Assembly: GCA_030435675.1 (NCBI GenBank)
Contig: CM059625.1
Location: forward strand, 9,362,001 to 9,426,000
Source: Steinernema hermaphroditum
Lineage: Eukaryota; Nematoda; Chromadorea; Rhabditida; Steinernematidae
DNA length: 64,000 nt
Direction: 5' to 3'
In this document: piece after piece, positions 47,386 to 58,620 of the stretch
How the letters are laid out: each line of letters starts with the position of its first letter
Numbering within the stretch: position 1 is the stretch's first letter
Position numbers and translations under genes: made by a program
The notes under the pieces: model-generated
What the model saw: only the letters and a program-made list of their open reading frames with translations
What the model was told of the DNA's origin: nothing
Databases searched by the model: none

Positions 47386-48396
47386 GTCTTCATCAAGTTT
47401 ATCTAACACAATCACCGCATTTCTTTTACTCTTGCAATGTTACAAACGATATGTTGTGCTTTGTTGTTTGCATTTCTTGTTAGTGACAGCGATCGGGTCT
47501 CAGCTTATACCTTTTGTGCTATGTTATGGTCACTTAATACTGCATAAAATTATTGTTATCCCTTATATGTCTTTGGCTCAAGATATCGGAAAGTTTGCAC
47601 ATCCGCAAGCTAAATGAGAAATTATTTTGCGCTCATTCCCACAAATTTTTCTCAGTTTCCTGCTTAAATGACATGGAGCATAAGGTATCTTAAAAGGCTG
47701 TTGGCCAAAGCCAAAAAAGGCCGAAAGATTATACGTACCGTTTTCTCTTTAAGGGGATTTTACCGAGTTTATAGTCTTGAATCAATGGCCTCGCCGTGCA
47801 TGGCGTCATGCAAAGCACCGAGAAGATAAATCTCACATCGTAGTCGTCGCTTATCTTCTCTCCTCGGCACGGGCGTGCGATGTCGGAGCTGAAGAAAGGC
47901 GATCCCATTAGTTTGCGCAGGCACTGGAGAGACCAAAAGTTGATTCCGGTAGAGGCGCGGACGGTGAAGCAAAGCCAACGGAACGGATCCAATCTTCTCT
48001 TCGGCTGGTGGCGCAGATGTCGGAGTTTAAGAGCATCTTCGGCGGCTTCCAGGCGAAGAGATCAATCCGGAGTAGACGCGGCGCTGTGGCACAGCGGTTG
48101 AAGTGGGCGAAATCCCACCATCCGAGCAGCAGGCGGCACTGGCTTCCTTATTTCAGCGAGACTTCGGTTGCTCCGGGCGGCGCGAGTGGTCGGGCAGTTG
48201 CGATGTCGTTCTTGGCTATACGTTTGAACTACGGTTGGCTGGCGTTCCAGACCTTCTGGGAGCCGGTTTTAAGATAGAAAAGGATTTTTAAGACGATATG
48301 CTTAACAGCTTTACGCTTTACATGTACATATGATTGTAACAACATAAACAAGGGTTGAGTATCAGAAAACCCGTATATGATGCTTGTAAGTGAACG
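47386..48396. other. Intergenic region with a GC-rich open segment
   Basis: About 1 kb between NCAM and the minus-strand sirtuin. From 47.88 to 48.29 kb it is GC-rich, with open frames of 60-90 codons on both strands. One frame near 48103 has the protein-like stretch GYTFELRLAGVPDLLGAGF. No domain is recognised and no splice path was found; it may be a decayed or fast-evolving exon. Not called as a gene. Confidence 0.3.
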
Positions 48397-50004
48397 TTAG
48401 TCAATTTTTGAACAAACTTCAAAGATGAGATCGCTGATGCACTCCACTATATCGTCTGGATATAACAGATCTTCCGCTTTCTCGTTTAAGGTTGACGGAA
48501 GTTCATCCGTATGCTCTTCGGTTGCTGTTTTGTGCAAGCCATTGAGCTGACTTGACTCTTCAGTAGCAGTGTGTTTCACTTTTCTTGCCACTGTTTTTCT
48601 GGGACGACCGACCGGTCGCTTAGCTTTGACTTCATCTTTAATTTCTATGCTCGTCTTCCTCGGTCTTCCCCGTTTTCGCTTTCCGTTCTCAAGTGTAGTG
48701 ACATTTTCTTGTGTTTCTGTCCCATTTTGAACCCCTGAAAATGTAGATTTGTGGCCCGAAAATAACTCTTCCATACAGAACGTCTTTTGCACACTGACGG
48801 GCAGTCCTCCCATCATGAAGCCCGGAATTCCGTTGCTGATTGTAGCCGTTCGGTGACTGCTTGTCCTTGGAGCTCGTATATGGCATTTGCAGAATGTGTA
48901 GTTCGTCATGAAATAGGCTCTTCGTGATGTTCGCAAATTCAGAACTGGATCGCAACTCCTGAAATCATGAGTTTTAAGAGGTGAGACGAAGATTTGTGTT
49001 TCACCTGCAATAGTGACGTATGTCGAGGTCGAATGCTTCCGCCACCTTAACGAACACTTTATCGCACTCTTCGCGAATAACGAGAACGGCATCTTTGTCT
49101 TTCTTTGTCGGGGCAATGTTGATAACAACTATCTGAAAACAGCGATTTATATAAGGCTCTTCTAGAGGGATCCGTGAAATGATTGTTTTTCATTTTTGCC
49201 ACTGGATGATCTAGGATAGCATAAAAGACTTGCCTTTAACTGAGGAGGGAACAGTTTCTTATAACAGCCGAGGATTTCGAAGCTCGTACCTGCACATATC
49301 ACCAAATCGCAATCGTCTAGTTTCTCGAATATTCCTCGCCAATTGTTAGGATACGGTAGGAAGCCCTCCTCTCCTCGCTGAACTATAGTATCATACAGAC
49401 TGCTTTTGCAGTTAGAGCACTGCCGCTCAGTTTCATGATTGCTGCAGTTCAAAAATGAGACAATTTTGGATGGCAATCAACTCACTTTATGCTCGAGTTT
49501 GGATTCACATCCGTGGGTCTGAAGTATTGTAGATACTCGCAGTTTAAACACACTTCAATGTGCATGTTCCCGTGGATTTCACTGAGCATTTTCTGTGGAA
49601 TTCCTGACCGCAAATGAAGTCCATCGCAGTTCTGAGAGAGAACATGCTTGAATATCTTGTTGTAGCAGAATTCTCGGATGCACAAATGAGTCTGCGTCGG
49701 GTCACACGTGGCCGGATTATTCAGTCTGTCGTTTAAAAACTTGTCTGTCTGTTTTGTACGTTTATCTCGCTTACTTGATCACCCGCCCCATTTGGGCCGT
49801 CCTTAGGACTCCATTAGGACCTCTGTAATCGGGCAGATTCGCCGACTGAAATTCCTTGTGCTAGACTGGGCGCTGATTGTTCTTATCACTTACAGTGCTA
49901 ACTCCCGCGCCCGTGTAGCACAAGATACCTTTGCTTGACCTCATCAGCTGCACTAGCCGTTCGCATGCATCTTCAAGGTCAAGCGCGATAACGGGCTTCT
50001 CCAT
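48397..50004 (-). CDS. SIRT7: SIRT7-class NAD-dependent protein deacylase with AT-hooks
   Basis: Class IV sirtuin, an NAD-dependent chromatin deacylase. The ATG (50002-50004) lies 9 bp after an acceptor-like gtttcag; the protein starts MEKPVIALDLEDACERL. NAD-binding motifs are GILCYTGAGVST spliced to SANLPDYRGPNGVL. Catalytic motifs are HVLSQNCDGLHLRSGIP and LSEIHGNMHIEVC, with the catalytic His intact. QNCDG and IEVC favour SIRT7 over SIRT6. Zinc ligands are two CxxC pairs (CLNC, CSNC). DLVICAGTSFEILGCYKKLF, then VVINIAPTKKD and a C-terminal Asp-Leu-Asp-Ile segment complete the fold. The last exon (48397-48960) is unusually long for the family and has two AT-hook motifs, KRKRGRPRKTS and KRPVGRPRKT, followed by an acidic tail. 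Six short introns keep the frame. The AT-hooks imply direct DNA binding in the nucleus. Confidence 0.93.
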
Positions 50005-53000
50005 AGGACTGCACTGAAACACGGATGATTAGGAGGACAGCGGTCACTTGAGTATGGCAGCTGGTAGGGCGTAAACCGTAAATCTTTGATAAATGCGGAA
50101 AGTGAGCGGAACGTCTTCTCAAAATGAAGTGTACAGTGAGAACTTTATGACGCATGCTATTCGTGTTGAGACACAGGGTAAGGGCGGTCGGGCAAAGCAT
50201 CCTCTGCAGGAGCAATTTGCGAGGCATACAGTACACTCAATGACTCCGGAACACTTTCATTATTGCTTCAATACACTTCAATGTTGGAAAAACGATTTCA
50301 ACACACTAAAAAACGATTTCAACAAGAGTCATTTATCTTTTATGAATGAACATCCTCAAGGCTAAAAAAGGCTAAAATATAGTTGGCTGAAGCTGCTAAG
50401 CTCTGATAATACAGGATTCTTTCAAAAAATCAGGATGTTTTCACATTAATAACACGTCAAACGATACAAAAGGTGCATTTCAAAGTATATTTCCGTACCG
50501 ATCAATCTCTAGATCGTTGTTTGATGCCAATCACTGTCTTAATTTTTGAGGTAAGTCATGTAGGAGCTATAAAATAACGTAATTAGTCAAGAATGAATCC
50601 GTTGATTTCGATTCTTTTTTATTCATTTCGATTTATTTTTAAATAACACATAATTATATGAGGACACTATAAAAATAGGCGAATAGGTTTTGTTCTGAGA
50701 GCCTCAAGACCTTCAAAAACCTTGGTACAAGCAAGACCTTCAATCAAGAGTTACCATAATTAAAGACCAGCCGCAGATTACCTCGTGTGATGAAAGCGTC
50801 GTTCCTCGTTGGCTCGTAAAAGAAAGACGGGGTTTTTATCATGCTAACGTCTTCTATGAGTCCTATTTTGCTTTCAATAGCGACGTCCGTATGTATCGAG
50901 ATGTGTGATAATCGTGCCATCATATGAATTGCAATGAGGTTTGTTTGCGGGACAAATCATATAAACAATCAATACTGTATACAGAATACCGAACGGGAAG
51001 CCGATCAGGCGGCACCTTCAAAAGGCTCATTGAAATGAGGGAAACCGAGCCTGACGGCAGCCGCTCTTCGTATTCAAATGCGCCATTGTACGATGGTGGT
51101 TACGGTACAGGTGTCGGTCATCGCCAGTGAGGAGGAAGAGAATCGGGGGCGCGTCCCGAGGAAATGTCGGCGTCGAGAACGTGAGGAATGCGCGAGTTCT
51201 TGCGCGCGATACAGTTAACCCTCGGTTGATTGCCCGAATGATTAATACGGAGCGTAATGCAGAGGCGACGAGTATGACGGCGGCGTGATCCAAGGCCAAA
51301 CCCAGACAAACGCAATACTACTGCTCCCTCGACGTTATTAATTAGATCTATAGAGTTTCTGTGGTGGCGAAACGATCGATGCCATTACCTCCTCCCGACT
51401 CTACGGGAGAAGAGCAAGACACTTTGAAAACTTCTCAGCGGACTCTCCAAAACAAAACCGTCTCCACTAACGTACCTCATCGACTAATGAAATTGAGTTC
51501 CTCGACCAAACCAAGTTTCTTTCTTCGAAAGGTTAAGCGTTTGAACCGATACCTCGACCAGCCATAAACGGCTATTTGCTTGGCGATCGTCATGCATGTA
51601 TGTGTAGCTACGAATCGTCAATGCCGATAACAGCGCCCCTCATCTTGTTTGTTGAGTGAAATTGCTGCCCAGTAATCTGGCTGTGATACAGAAAACCCCT
51701 CTCGTTTGTCGCTTAGGCGCACATGCAAACGCTCACTCTCGACCATCACGGTGTCGCGTCCCCATTCTCGTACCTCGGGCGGACGAGCGGCGCGCTCTCG
51801 CCCTCGCCGCTTCGCACAAACAGTTTTGCTCCTTTTACCTTGGGGAAAAACTTCCGAAAGGAACACGGGGGGAGTACCGCCACTTTTTTTTCGATGAGGT
51901 CGGCGGCCCACAACTTTCGTTATCACCGTACACAAACGCGTAGACAGTCAATGTAAACATAGAAGAGAGGCAAATGGAGGGATTATTTGACGACACCTCA
52001 TTCGCAAAGTGAATGTGATCATCCGTTTTCGTTGGCGAATTCAAATAAGCGCACCATGCGGTCATCACTCATTCTCGTGACTCCATGGCGCTACCTGGAT
52101 TTCACAGAATGTAAAACATTTCCCATCGAGCAAAGTTGCGCAATGCAGAACCCTCGCCTTCATCTGCGAGAAGCGAAGATATGGGCACCGAAGGAATGCA
52201 GATGAGGCATGAGACCTGAGAGTTTAATGTTTGGGATTTCGGTCTGATCGGCGGCCTTAAGACGATCGATTTTGAAACTCGGCAGCTTGCTCGCAGGCAA
52301 ACGTTATGCACGAGATTGAGGTATTATGGTCGCAGTTTCATCTGAGTCAATAACCGTCTCCACCCCTCAGTTGCTCATGATATTTGCAAAGCGGTCATGT
52401 GCACAGCAGTGGTGAGGCAGATCCAAGTTATCCTCACTAGGTTCATTCTTTTTATGTCGGTCTGCAAGGCGGGAAGAATCTTTACCACGACTACAGTAAT
52501 CTTCCTACTTTCCTCCAAAATGTGGTGTCGACCTGTTTGCGCTAAAGCGAGATGCGGTACTTGTCCGCGCGGTGGCTGTCAGAGGCGTCTCTCCGAAATG
52601 CAGAATACGGGGCGGACAGCGCTACGCTGAATGGCTGTTGTCTTCTTAATCCCCATGTCCACCGTTTCTCGAGCACGTCGATTCCCTCAAACACTCCCAC
52701 ACCTGCACATCCTTTGCATCAAAAGTCAGTAATAGTTCGCTTAAAAGCCTCACTTTGCATGCCGAGGCTTCTCTCGTACAAAAGGCCCATTTCGAATGCA
52801 GCGAGATACAGAAGATATCGCTTAAAACGAATACATTATTCCGTCTTTGGGCGGCCGAGCACTTTGCGTTTTAGCCTCGTGCAGGCGGAGTTATACTCCT
52901 CTGAGGATTCTAGGTGTTTATTTCGAAGCAAAGTTTTGATCGACCTGGTGCTAATATGCGCCAATCCTTTGCGGTAAATAATAATGAGGTCATTCGACCC

Positions 53001-53655
53001 GACGACAAACGATTAATTAGAGAAGTGGAGACCAGTTAGGGAAACGAGGCTGCTGCCGCAGCGAGCGAAAGTTAGACTGAAGGAAGAACACATTGTTTTT
53101 CAGTTGTCGAATTGAGCCAGATGAAGTGCTGAGGTCACTTAAAGACTTTCTTTTTACGACGACATTTCCCTCCAGAAATATTCCAGAACATATTGCTTAA
53201 GCAGCTACAGTAGCGAACGAGCTTAATCCTAGTGCTAGATATCATTAGTGTTTGATTTCAGTACAAGCGGCAACCGTTCAGGCTAGCTCAATTTGTTTTT
53301 ATAGGCCAGGAGGGAAATGAGGCAAATTGTTGAGTTGTCAGGTATTTAGGGATACTGTGAGGTACACGACAGGATGTTTATGAAAATGCGAACTGTTTAT
53401 CTTCGGTGACTCTCTGTGGCAGGATATCGGCCGCGTCGAACCCTCCGAAGGTGACTGCAGAGGCGCTGGAGGTCGTGTTGCGCAGAAGTCTTCTGAGGTG
53501 ATGGCCATCGAGGGCGCGGACCGGGTGGACACTGTACAACGTGCGCTGAGAGAATGACTCGTTCGCGGGGGAACCGAGTGAGGAGGTGCTGATAAGGAGA
53601 ACAGCGGGTGCATGATACAGTTCTGTGCTCGCCGAGGGCGGGACCGAGGAGAGAG
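50005..53655. other. Intergenic region, no supportable gene
   Basis: About 3.65 kb between the sirtuin (minus) and the zinc-finger gene (plus). Frames up to 141 codons lack domains and exon logic. An imperfect direct repeat around cgatttcaacacactaaaa occurs at 50287-50325. TTAATTA-type motifs occur near 51338 and 53011. The 51.7-51.9 kb part is GC-rich with frames on both strands, probably by composition alone. Confidence 0.4.
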
Positions 53656-56600
53656 ATGGGCGTGCGCCCCCTCATAGTCTCATCGACGATGGAGCGGCCG
53701 GTCGTGCTGAACGCTTTGCTCTGCTTCGTCCAGAGTTATCGGGAGCACCCTCAACTCGAGAATCTGATCCATACATACTTCTCCCGGAGTTCCCAGAGGG
53801 CCGCACACGCGCTCCTCGAAGAACTCAGCCGTGAACCATGTGCAGCAGAGGGGTTGCTAGCTCTATTCGACAAAGTTCGAGAGCAAGTCATCCCTCCTCC
53901 TGTATTTGCCGCTTCCGATCTGAACTTGTTGCCGCTGACTCTCGTGGATGCCGATTCCTCCTATCATATTCTCCGTGAAATCTGGCAGCTGAAGAGTTTC
54001 ATTCATGATGCCCTCAACGGTTCCATCGAGGACTCTTCCCCAATGACCAAACTCAGGTTAGTCTTTTCGAGCTTCGCGCAATGATTTTATATTCATAACA
54101 GGCTAGATAAGTCAGAAAAAAGAAAACATTCGAAGTTGCAAAACAAAAATTTGATAGATCTTAACGACAATTTTGTGGCCTTCTTGTGAGGTCATTCCCC
54201 CTTCTCTGAAACCCCCCATCTTTGTTGATTATCATATCCCCTAAGTGGCCCACAAAAACCGACCCATAGTTTATCAGTTAAACTTCCGAACTCTTTTATC
54301 AGTTCCTTGCGTTTGTTTTTGGCGCGCCGCCGACGGTAGACTGTATATGAGTAAGTGTCTGGTAACTTTGTTCAATCGAAGACAGCGATTCATTTGTTTT
54401 CGATTTAATTGCTCCAACATGACTTTCCTCTTTCGCCGTGAGGACGATATTGCGAGTGAGGAGTTATTGATCTGACTTCCTGATTGGCTGTCAGTGGGCG
54501 AGTGGCCTTACTCGCAGCGAGCGTAAGGCGAATTCATTTTATCGAGACTCTCTTGCAAACAAAAGTCTTGAAACAATAGACCGGGGGTTCGTAATCATCT
54601 GTAGTTGCTCTAGAAGCAATCGATCGATAAGATCTCATTATTGTGCATTTAAAGGGCGCCAATTCGTTGACAGGAACTGTTGGCGTGATACATGGCTCGT
54701 TCAAGTTCCTGCGAAAGTTAGTGTCCAAGTGGATCGTTCGGCGAACCCTTTCCGTGGACAATGCCCGCATTCTCCTCGGAGGGTGACAGAGAGAGGAACG
54801 GGTGCTCTTTTGAACGTAAAGCACTGTGCACTTTTGAATTGATGAAGAAGGCGTCTATTTTAACGGAAGCGCGGCTGCGCATCTTGTGCAACAAGAACAA
54901 AAACCCTCATGTGCAAAGAACAGTTCTTGCGCGAGGGAGGGGGTGTCCGGCAGCGGCCCGCGGCACAAAAACTCTCTGCCGTTCGAAAGTGGTTTGTTCT
55001 GTGTGTGACAGTATACTTGCGAGAATTCAATTTTCTGTAGTTGAGATGCTGTTGTGTTCAATTAAAGTACATATCGGTCAGAATGTCGTTTTGATCGTTT
55101 TATTTTGTTGGCCTCATTTGTCTCGAAAACGCGCGATATCCACGCATATTGAAATATTGATAACATTACGTTCGGCTACAGCTATCCAATCACTGTCGAT
55201 TTGCTAGATCTGTTCGAGGAATGAAGCTAAGAGACTGTCTTTAGATTGGTATCGAGCATGAAGGAGTCTCCGGAACGGGATGAAGACGTGTCGCACGTCG
55301 TGGCAGCCTCTTCTCCCGAGTCGCCAACAAACGGGAGCGTTGCCTCGTTTGGAAAGAACCAGACTTCACGATCCGAGACTCCTCTGAGCTGTACGCAAGC
55401 GACCACAAGTTCGGATTGCTCCTCTTCTAAAACACGAAAACATGGTTCAGGAAGAAAGCTGAATGATGCTGTGAGGAAGCTAACCGACCGTTTGGCCGCT
55501 CAGGGAGATACTCCGCTGGAAAACGAGTCTCTTCGCAACGATATATTTGACAGCGCGGAAACTGCAAATGCTGTCGAAGGCGATTCTGCTGACAATAACA
55601 CAGTGCTGCTCGCCGATGGCAACAGCGACGAATCCACGAGTGCCTTGTGGAGTCCACAAGATCCAATGGCTTACTTGAACATGCTAAGAAATCTGACAAG
55701 CGGATCGGCGCACTCTATTTTCCCTTTGACGCCCAATGCCGACATAAGTGACTCAAGGTAGGTCTTGTATTGCTTTGAACTCCACATGGAAAGGGCAACA
55801 CCATAAATGGTTGCATCCGTTTAATTAGAGCGGTGCGAGGTATAATTAATGATATGGATAGTTTTGTCGCTTGATCGAAGGCTGCTGAGGGCATCGGCGA
55901 CGTATTACAGAGAGTGACCTCCAACCTCTTTGATGCGCTTTGCGATAACGTTTTACCACCTGGGTTAACTCACAGAGTGTGAGGGACGGCGCAGAAGCGA
56001 AAACAAGTAGACCCAGTTAGATTTTTCGGGAGAATGGAATTTGTTTTGTTTTACTTTCTTTACAATCGGTGTAACCAAACGAAAAATGTGGCGGGGTGCT
56101 TTGCCTGCACGGCGCAGATTCTTGCGCCTCTGACCTCTGGCTGGCAGAGATCTGACCTCAATACTCGGTAGTGCAAACTCTCGTCTTTCGTTGACGTTCA
56201 TCCATCAAACTCGTATTCCAGTTCTTTATTGCACTGATAAGACAGCGCTGCGAGAAGGGAAGAACGCGCAAAGGACCGCGCGAAGGCGGACTGCGCGGTT
56301 CGTTTGTGCATCAACCTCCTTCTAATTAAACGCATTTCGCGAGGGAGGCGACAGGAACAACTGGGATTTCGCCGTACATGGTTCTGTCACAGTCGACACT
56401 TCCGCCCTGCTGTTTGCCTCTAAAGTGGCGGATGCGTGTTCAGGGCTGCTTGAAGAGTGGCTGTGGATAGCGGCCTCCGAATGTCCCGGTTGGCCGCAGA
56501 CTGAAGACACGACGATAACAGGACTCTAGCGAGAACTCACCGTTATCAGCCTCACCCTTACCTTGAGTCGGCCGTTGATAAGTCCGCTTGTGCGTGAAGG

Positions 56601-57717
56601 GGCAATCGATTCGGAGGTTGAGGAGCACAGCTCGATGGCTTCATGTTCCCCTCGACAACATATCGGGACCGTATCAGCCCGAGGGAGCAGCTACCTGCCT
56701 TTTGAATTCAGTTACACACATCGCCTGCTATAGAGTTGTTTCTTTTTGAGTCACTTCCACCGTTTCCTCTCGAAGGATATTTACACAACCAGAAGGGGCG
56801 AGGTGGGGAGGTGGGCGAGGTGAGCTGTTACAGTAGACCGGGGAACCGGCTGGCGCATATTTCTCTTGCGGTCCGTTCAACCCTCGCAGCACAGCGAGTG
56901 ACGTCGATTAAAATCACCCAAAAAGGAGGCTGAAGAAGAACCACTTTGGACCTTCCGCGCTCGTCGCCTTCTCGCCGACCGCTCTCAGGAGTCGAATAGG
57001 TATTACAGTGTAAACTAACGACCAATCAATGGCAAAACTTGTGGTGTATTTTTGTTTTCTCAAATAGTCGAAGCACTTTCAATCAGCAGTTCATTATTAT
57101 CAAAGGCATAAACACAACAGCGCTCTGATCCGCAACAACCGTATCACTCAGCTTCACTTTAGCAAATCCGACGGAATCGACTCCGATCCGAAGATGGAAG
57201 ATATGCTGGATGACTGCGACAAGCTCTCCAATGATTCAAGCCCCTCCCCTTCCGATTTGTCCATGTCCAGGGATAGCATGGATTATAGCTCTATGTTGAA
57301 AATTCCCGACGCTTACGAAGAGAACTCAGAAAAACCGTTCACCTGCGGCCACGCCAACTGCCACAAACGATTCGCAAACAAATTTCTGTTGAAGAAACAT
57401 CAGTTCATCCACACCGGACTTCGACCTCATATTTGCCCTTTCTGTTCAAAAAGGTACTGTTTTTAGCGTTTCGCAAACCATTCTAATTGCTGCTTCCAGG
57501 TTTAACCGCAAAGACAACCTCTTAAGACACAAGAAGACCCATCTGGCGAACGCCATGGTAAGCTCTGACACCAGACGACGGCACACAATGCTGTTTGGAG
57601 TTGACGCCCCGACTGCCGTATGTTCTTGAGTAACATGTCCGATTATAGAATTTGCTGTTTCAGAGCGAAATGGCCCAATTGATCTCATTAACTGGTGATG
57701 GAAGCGAAGATATTTGA
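53656..57717 (+). CDS. C2H2 zinc-finger transcription factor with helical N-terminal domain
   Basis: Five exons with two unusually large introns (about 54058-55238 and 55759-57164). The start is 53656 or, with a better initiation context, 53689 (MERPVVLNALLCFVQSY). The N-terminal exon is a compact helical domain (LENLIHTYFSRSSQRAAHAL; AAEGLLALFDKVREQV; YHILREIWQLKSFIHDAL) of a type I do not recognise. Exon 2 is Ser/Thr/Glu-rich, likely disordered, with a basic patch GSGRKLNDAVRKLTDRLA. Exon 3 has an acidic Ser-rich stretch and two C2H2 fingers: CGHANCHKRFANKFLLKKH (C-x4-C) joined by HTGLRPH to CPFCSKRFNRKDNLLRHKKT, split by a 46 bp intron. The last exon ends LISLTGDGSEDI. The reading frame is kept exactly across both long introns (KLR/LVSSMKES; DS/SKSDGIDSD). 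It is probably a developmental regulator, judging from the large introns. Confidence 0.8.
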
Positions 57718-58424
57718 AAAGTCATATCCGAGCGGGTTACCGTATCTTGCCACTCAGTATATTAACGAACGTGCCTTTGCTGCGCAATAGGGTATTCTCA
57801 GTGTTCAACAGCTCAACGTGCAAACTTCGAACCTCCTTGTTCTTGTCTACCGTCGTTCTTTCCATTTCATTCTCACAAGTATCTAATCTCTCCTATTCTC
57901 TGGAGCTACTCAAACGATTCTTCAATGGTCAGCAAAATGGTCGTTTTTGGCCGCATCGCACCATACTGTATATGTTCATCAAGTGCCATTGTCTGTGTTT
58001 TGTCTACACATGTATTTCAGGCCTCTGCAGAAGGTCCTCTTTACAGGTCAAAAAGCATTTTATACTCAATTACATACTCATTGTCGGATTCTTGGTTCTT
58101 CATGAGGGCAGGTTTTATGTCGTTCTGTTACATTGTTACTATTATTTGTTTATGGGTTATGAGAACGGTCATTTACAGATTAATATGAATTAATATAATA
58201 AAATTACGTTATAGGAAAATATCAAAAAGAGAGAAGAAAGAAATGCACTGGCCGAGCACTTGGTTAATAGAACAATCACGAAATATCACTCACAGACAGA
58301 TGTTAGAGAGTAACAACTAGGTGACACCTATGTGCAGAAACAGGGGCTCGCTTTTGTTCTAGCTGAGTTACATTTTTACATTTGGTTTTTATTTTTGCCT
58401 AACAGAGTACAACTCTTTCAGCCC
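57718..58424. other. 3' flank and intergenic region
   Basis: AT-rich, T-rich downstream sequence of the zinc-finger gene. The 159-codon frame starting at 57714 overlaps the stop, is dominated by Phe/Leu/Ser as expected for 3' UTR, and is not called. On the minus strand an AATAAA-like run near 58393 could serve the exon that ends at 58425. Confidence 0.4.
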
Positions 58425-58620
58425 TTATTTGTAGACAGCACCGTATTGCCTGCCCGATGTGAGGATTTCTGAGCTGTCCTCTTTAGTTAACAAACTAAGG
58501 TCCGCAGATGCCGATGATTCTGGATTCGTTGGTCCAAACTCGGACCCGTTTGGAATTCGAGTTTCGCTTTCCCCGCTCTCACTTGTAATTACGATGGACT
58601 GTTTGCGCACTCTTTTGTCA
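58425..58620 (-). CDS. Possible 3' exon of an unidentified gene
   Basis: A frame of about 65 codons with a good acceptor (ctaaaacag) at its start and an AATAAA-like run downstream. It reads DKRVRKQSIVITSESGESET, then a Ser/Glu-rich polar stretch (NPESSASADLSLLTKEDSSE) and ends RQYGAVYK. This resembles the disordered cytoplasmic tail of a membrane protein. The upstream exon could not be fixed: candidate sequence at 58660-58740 gives no clearly protein-like frame. Treat as partial and doubtful. Confidence 0.25.

Noticed and set aside
57714..58193. 159-codon frame overlapping the zinc-finger stop codon
   Set aside because: Rich in Phe, Leu and Ser as expected for AT-rich 3' UTR; the zinc-finger frame ends cleanly at 57717.
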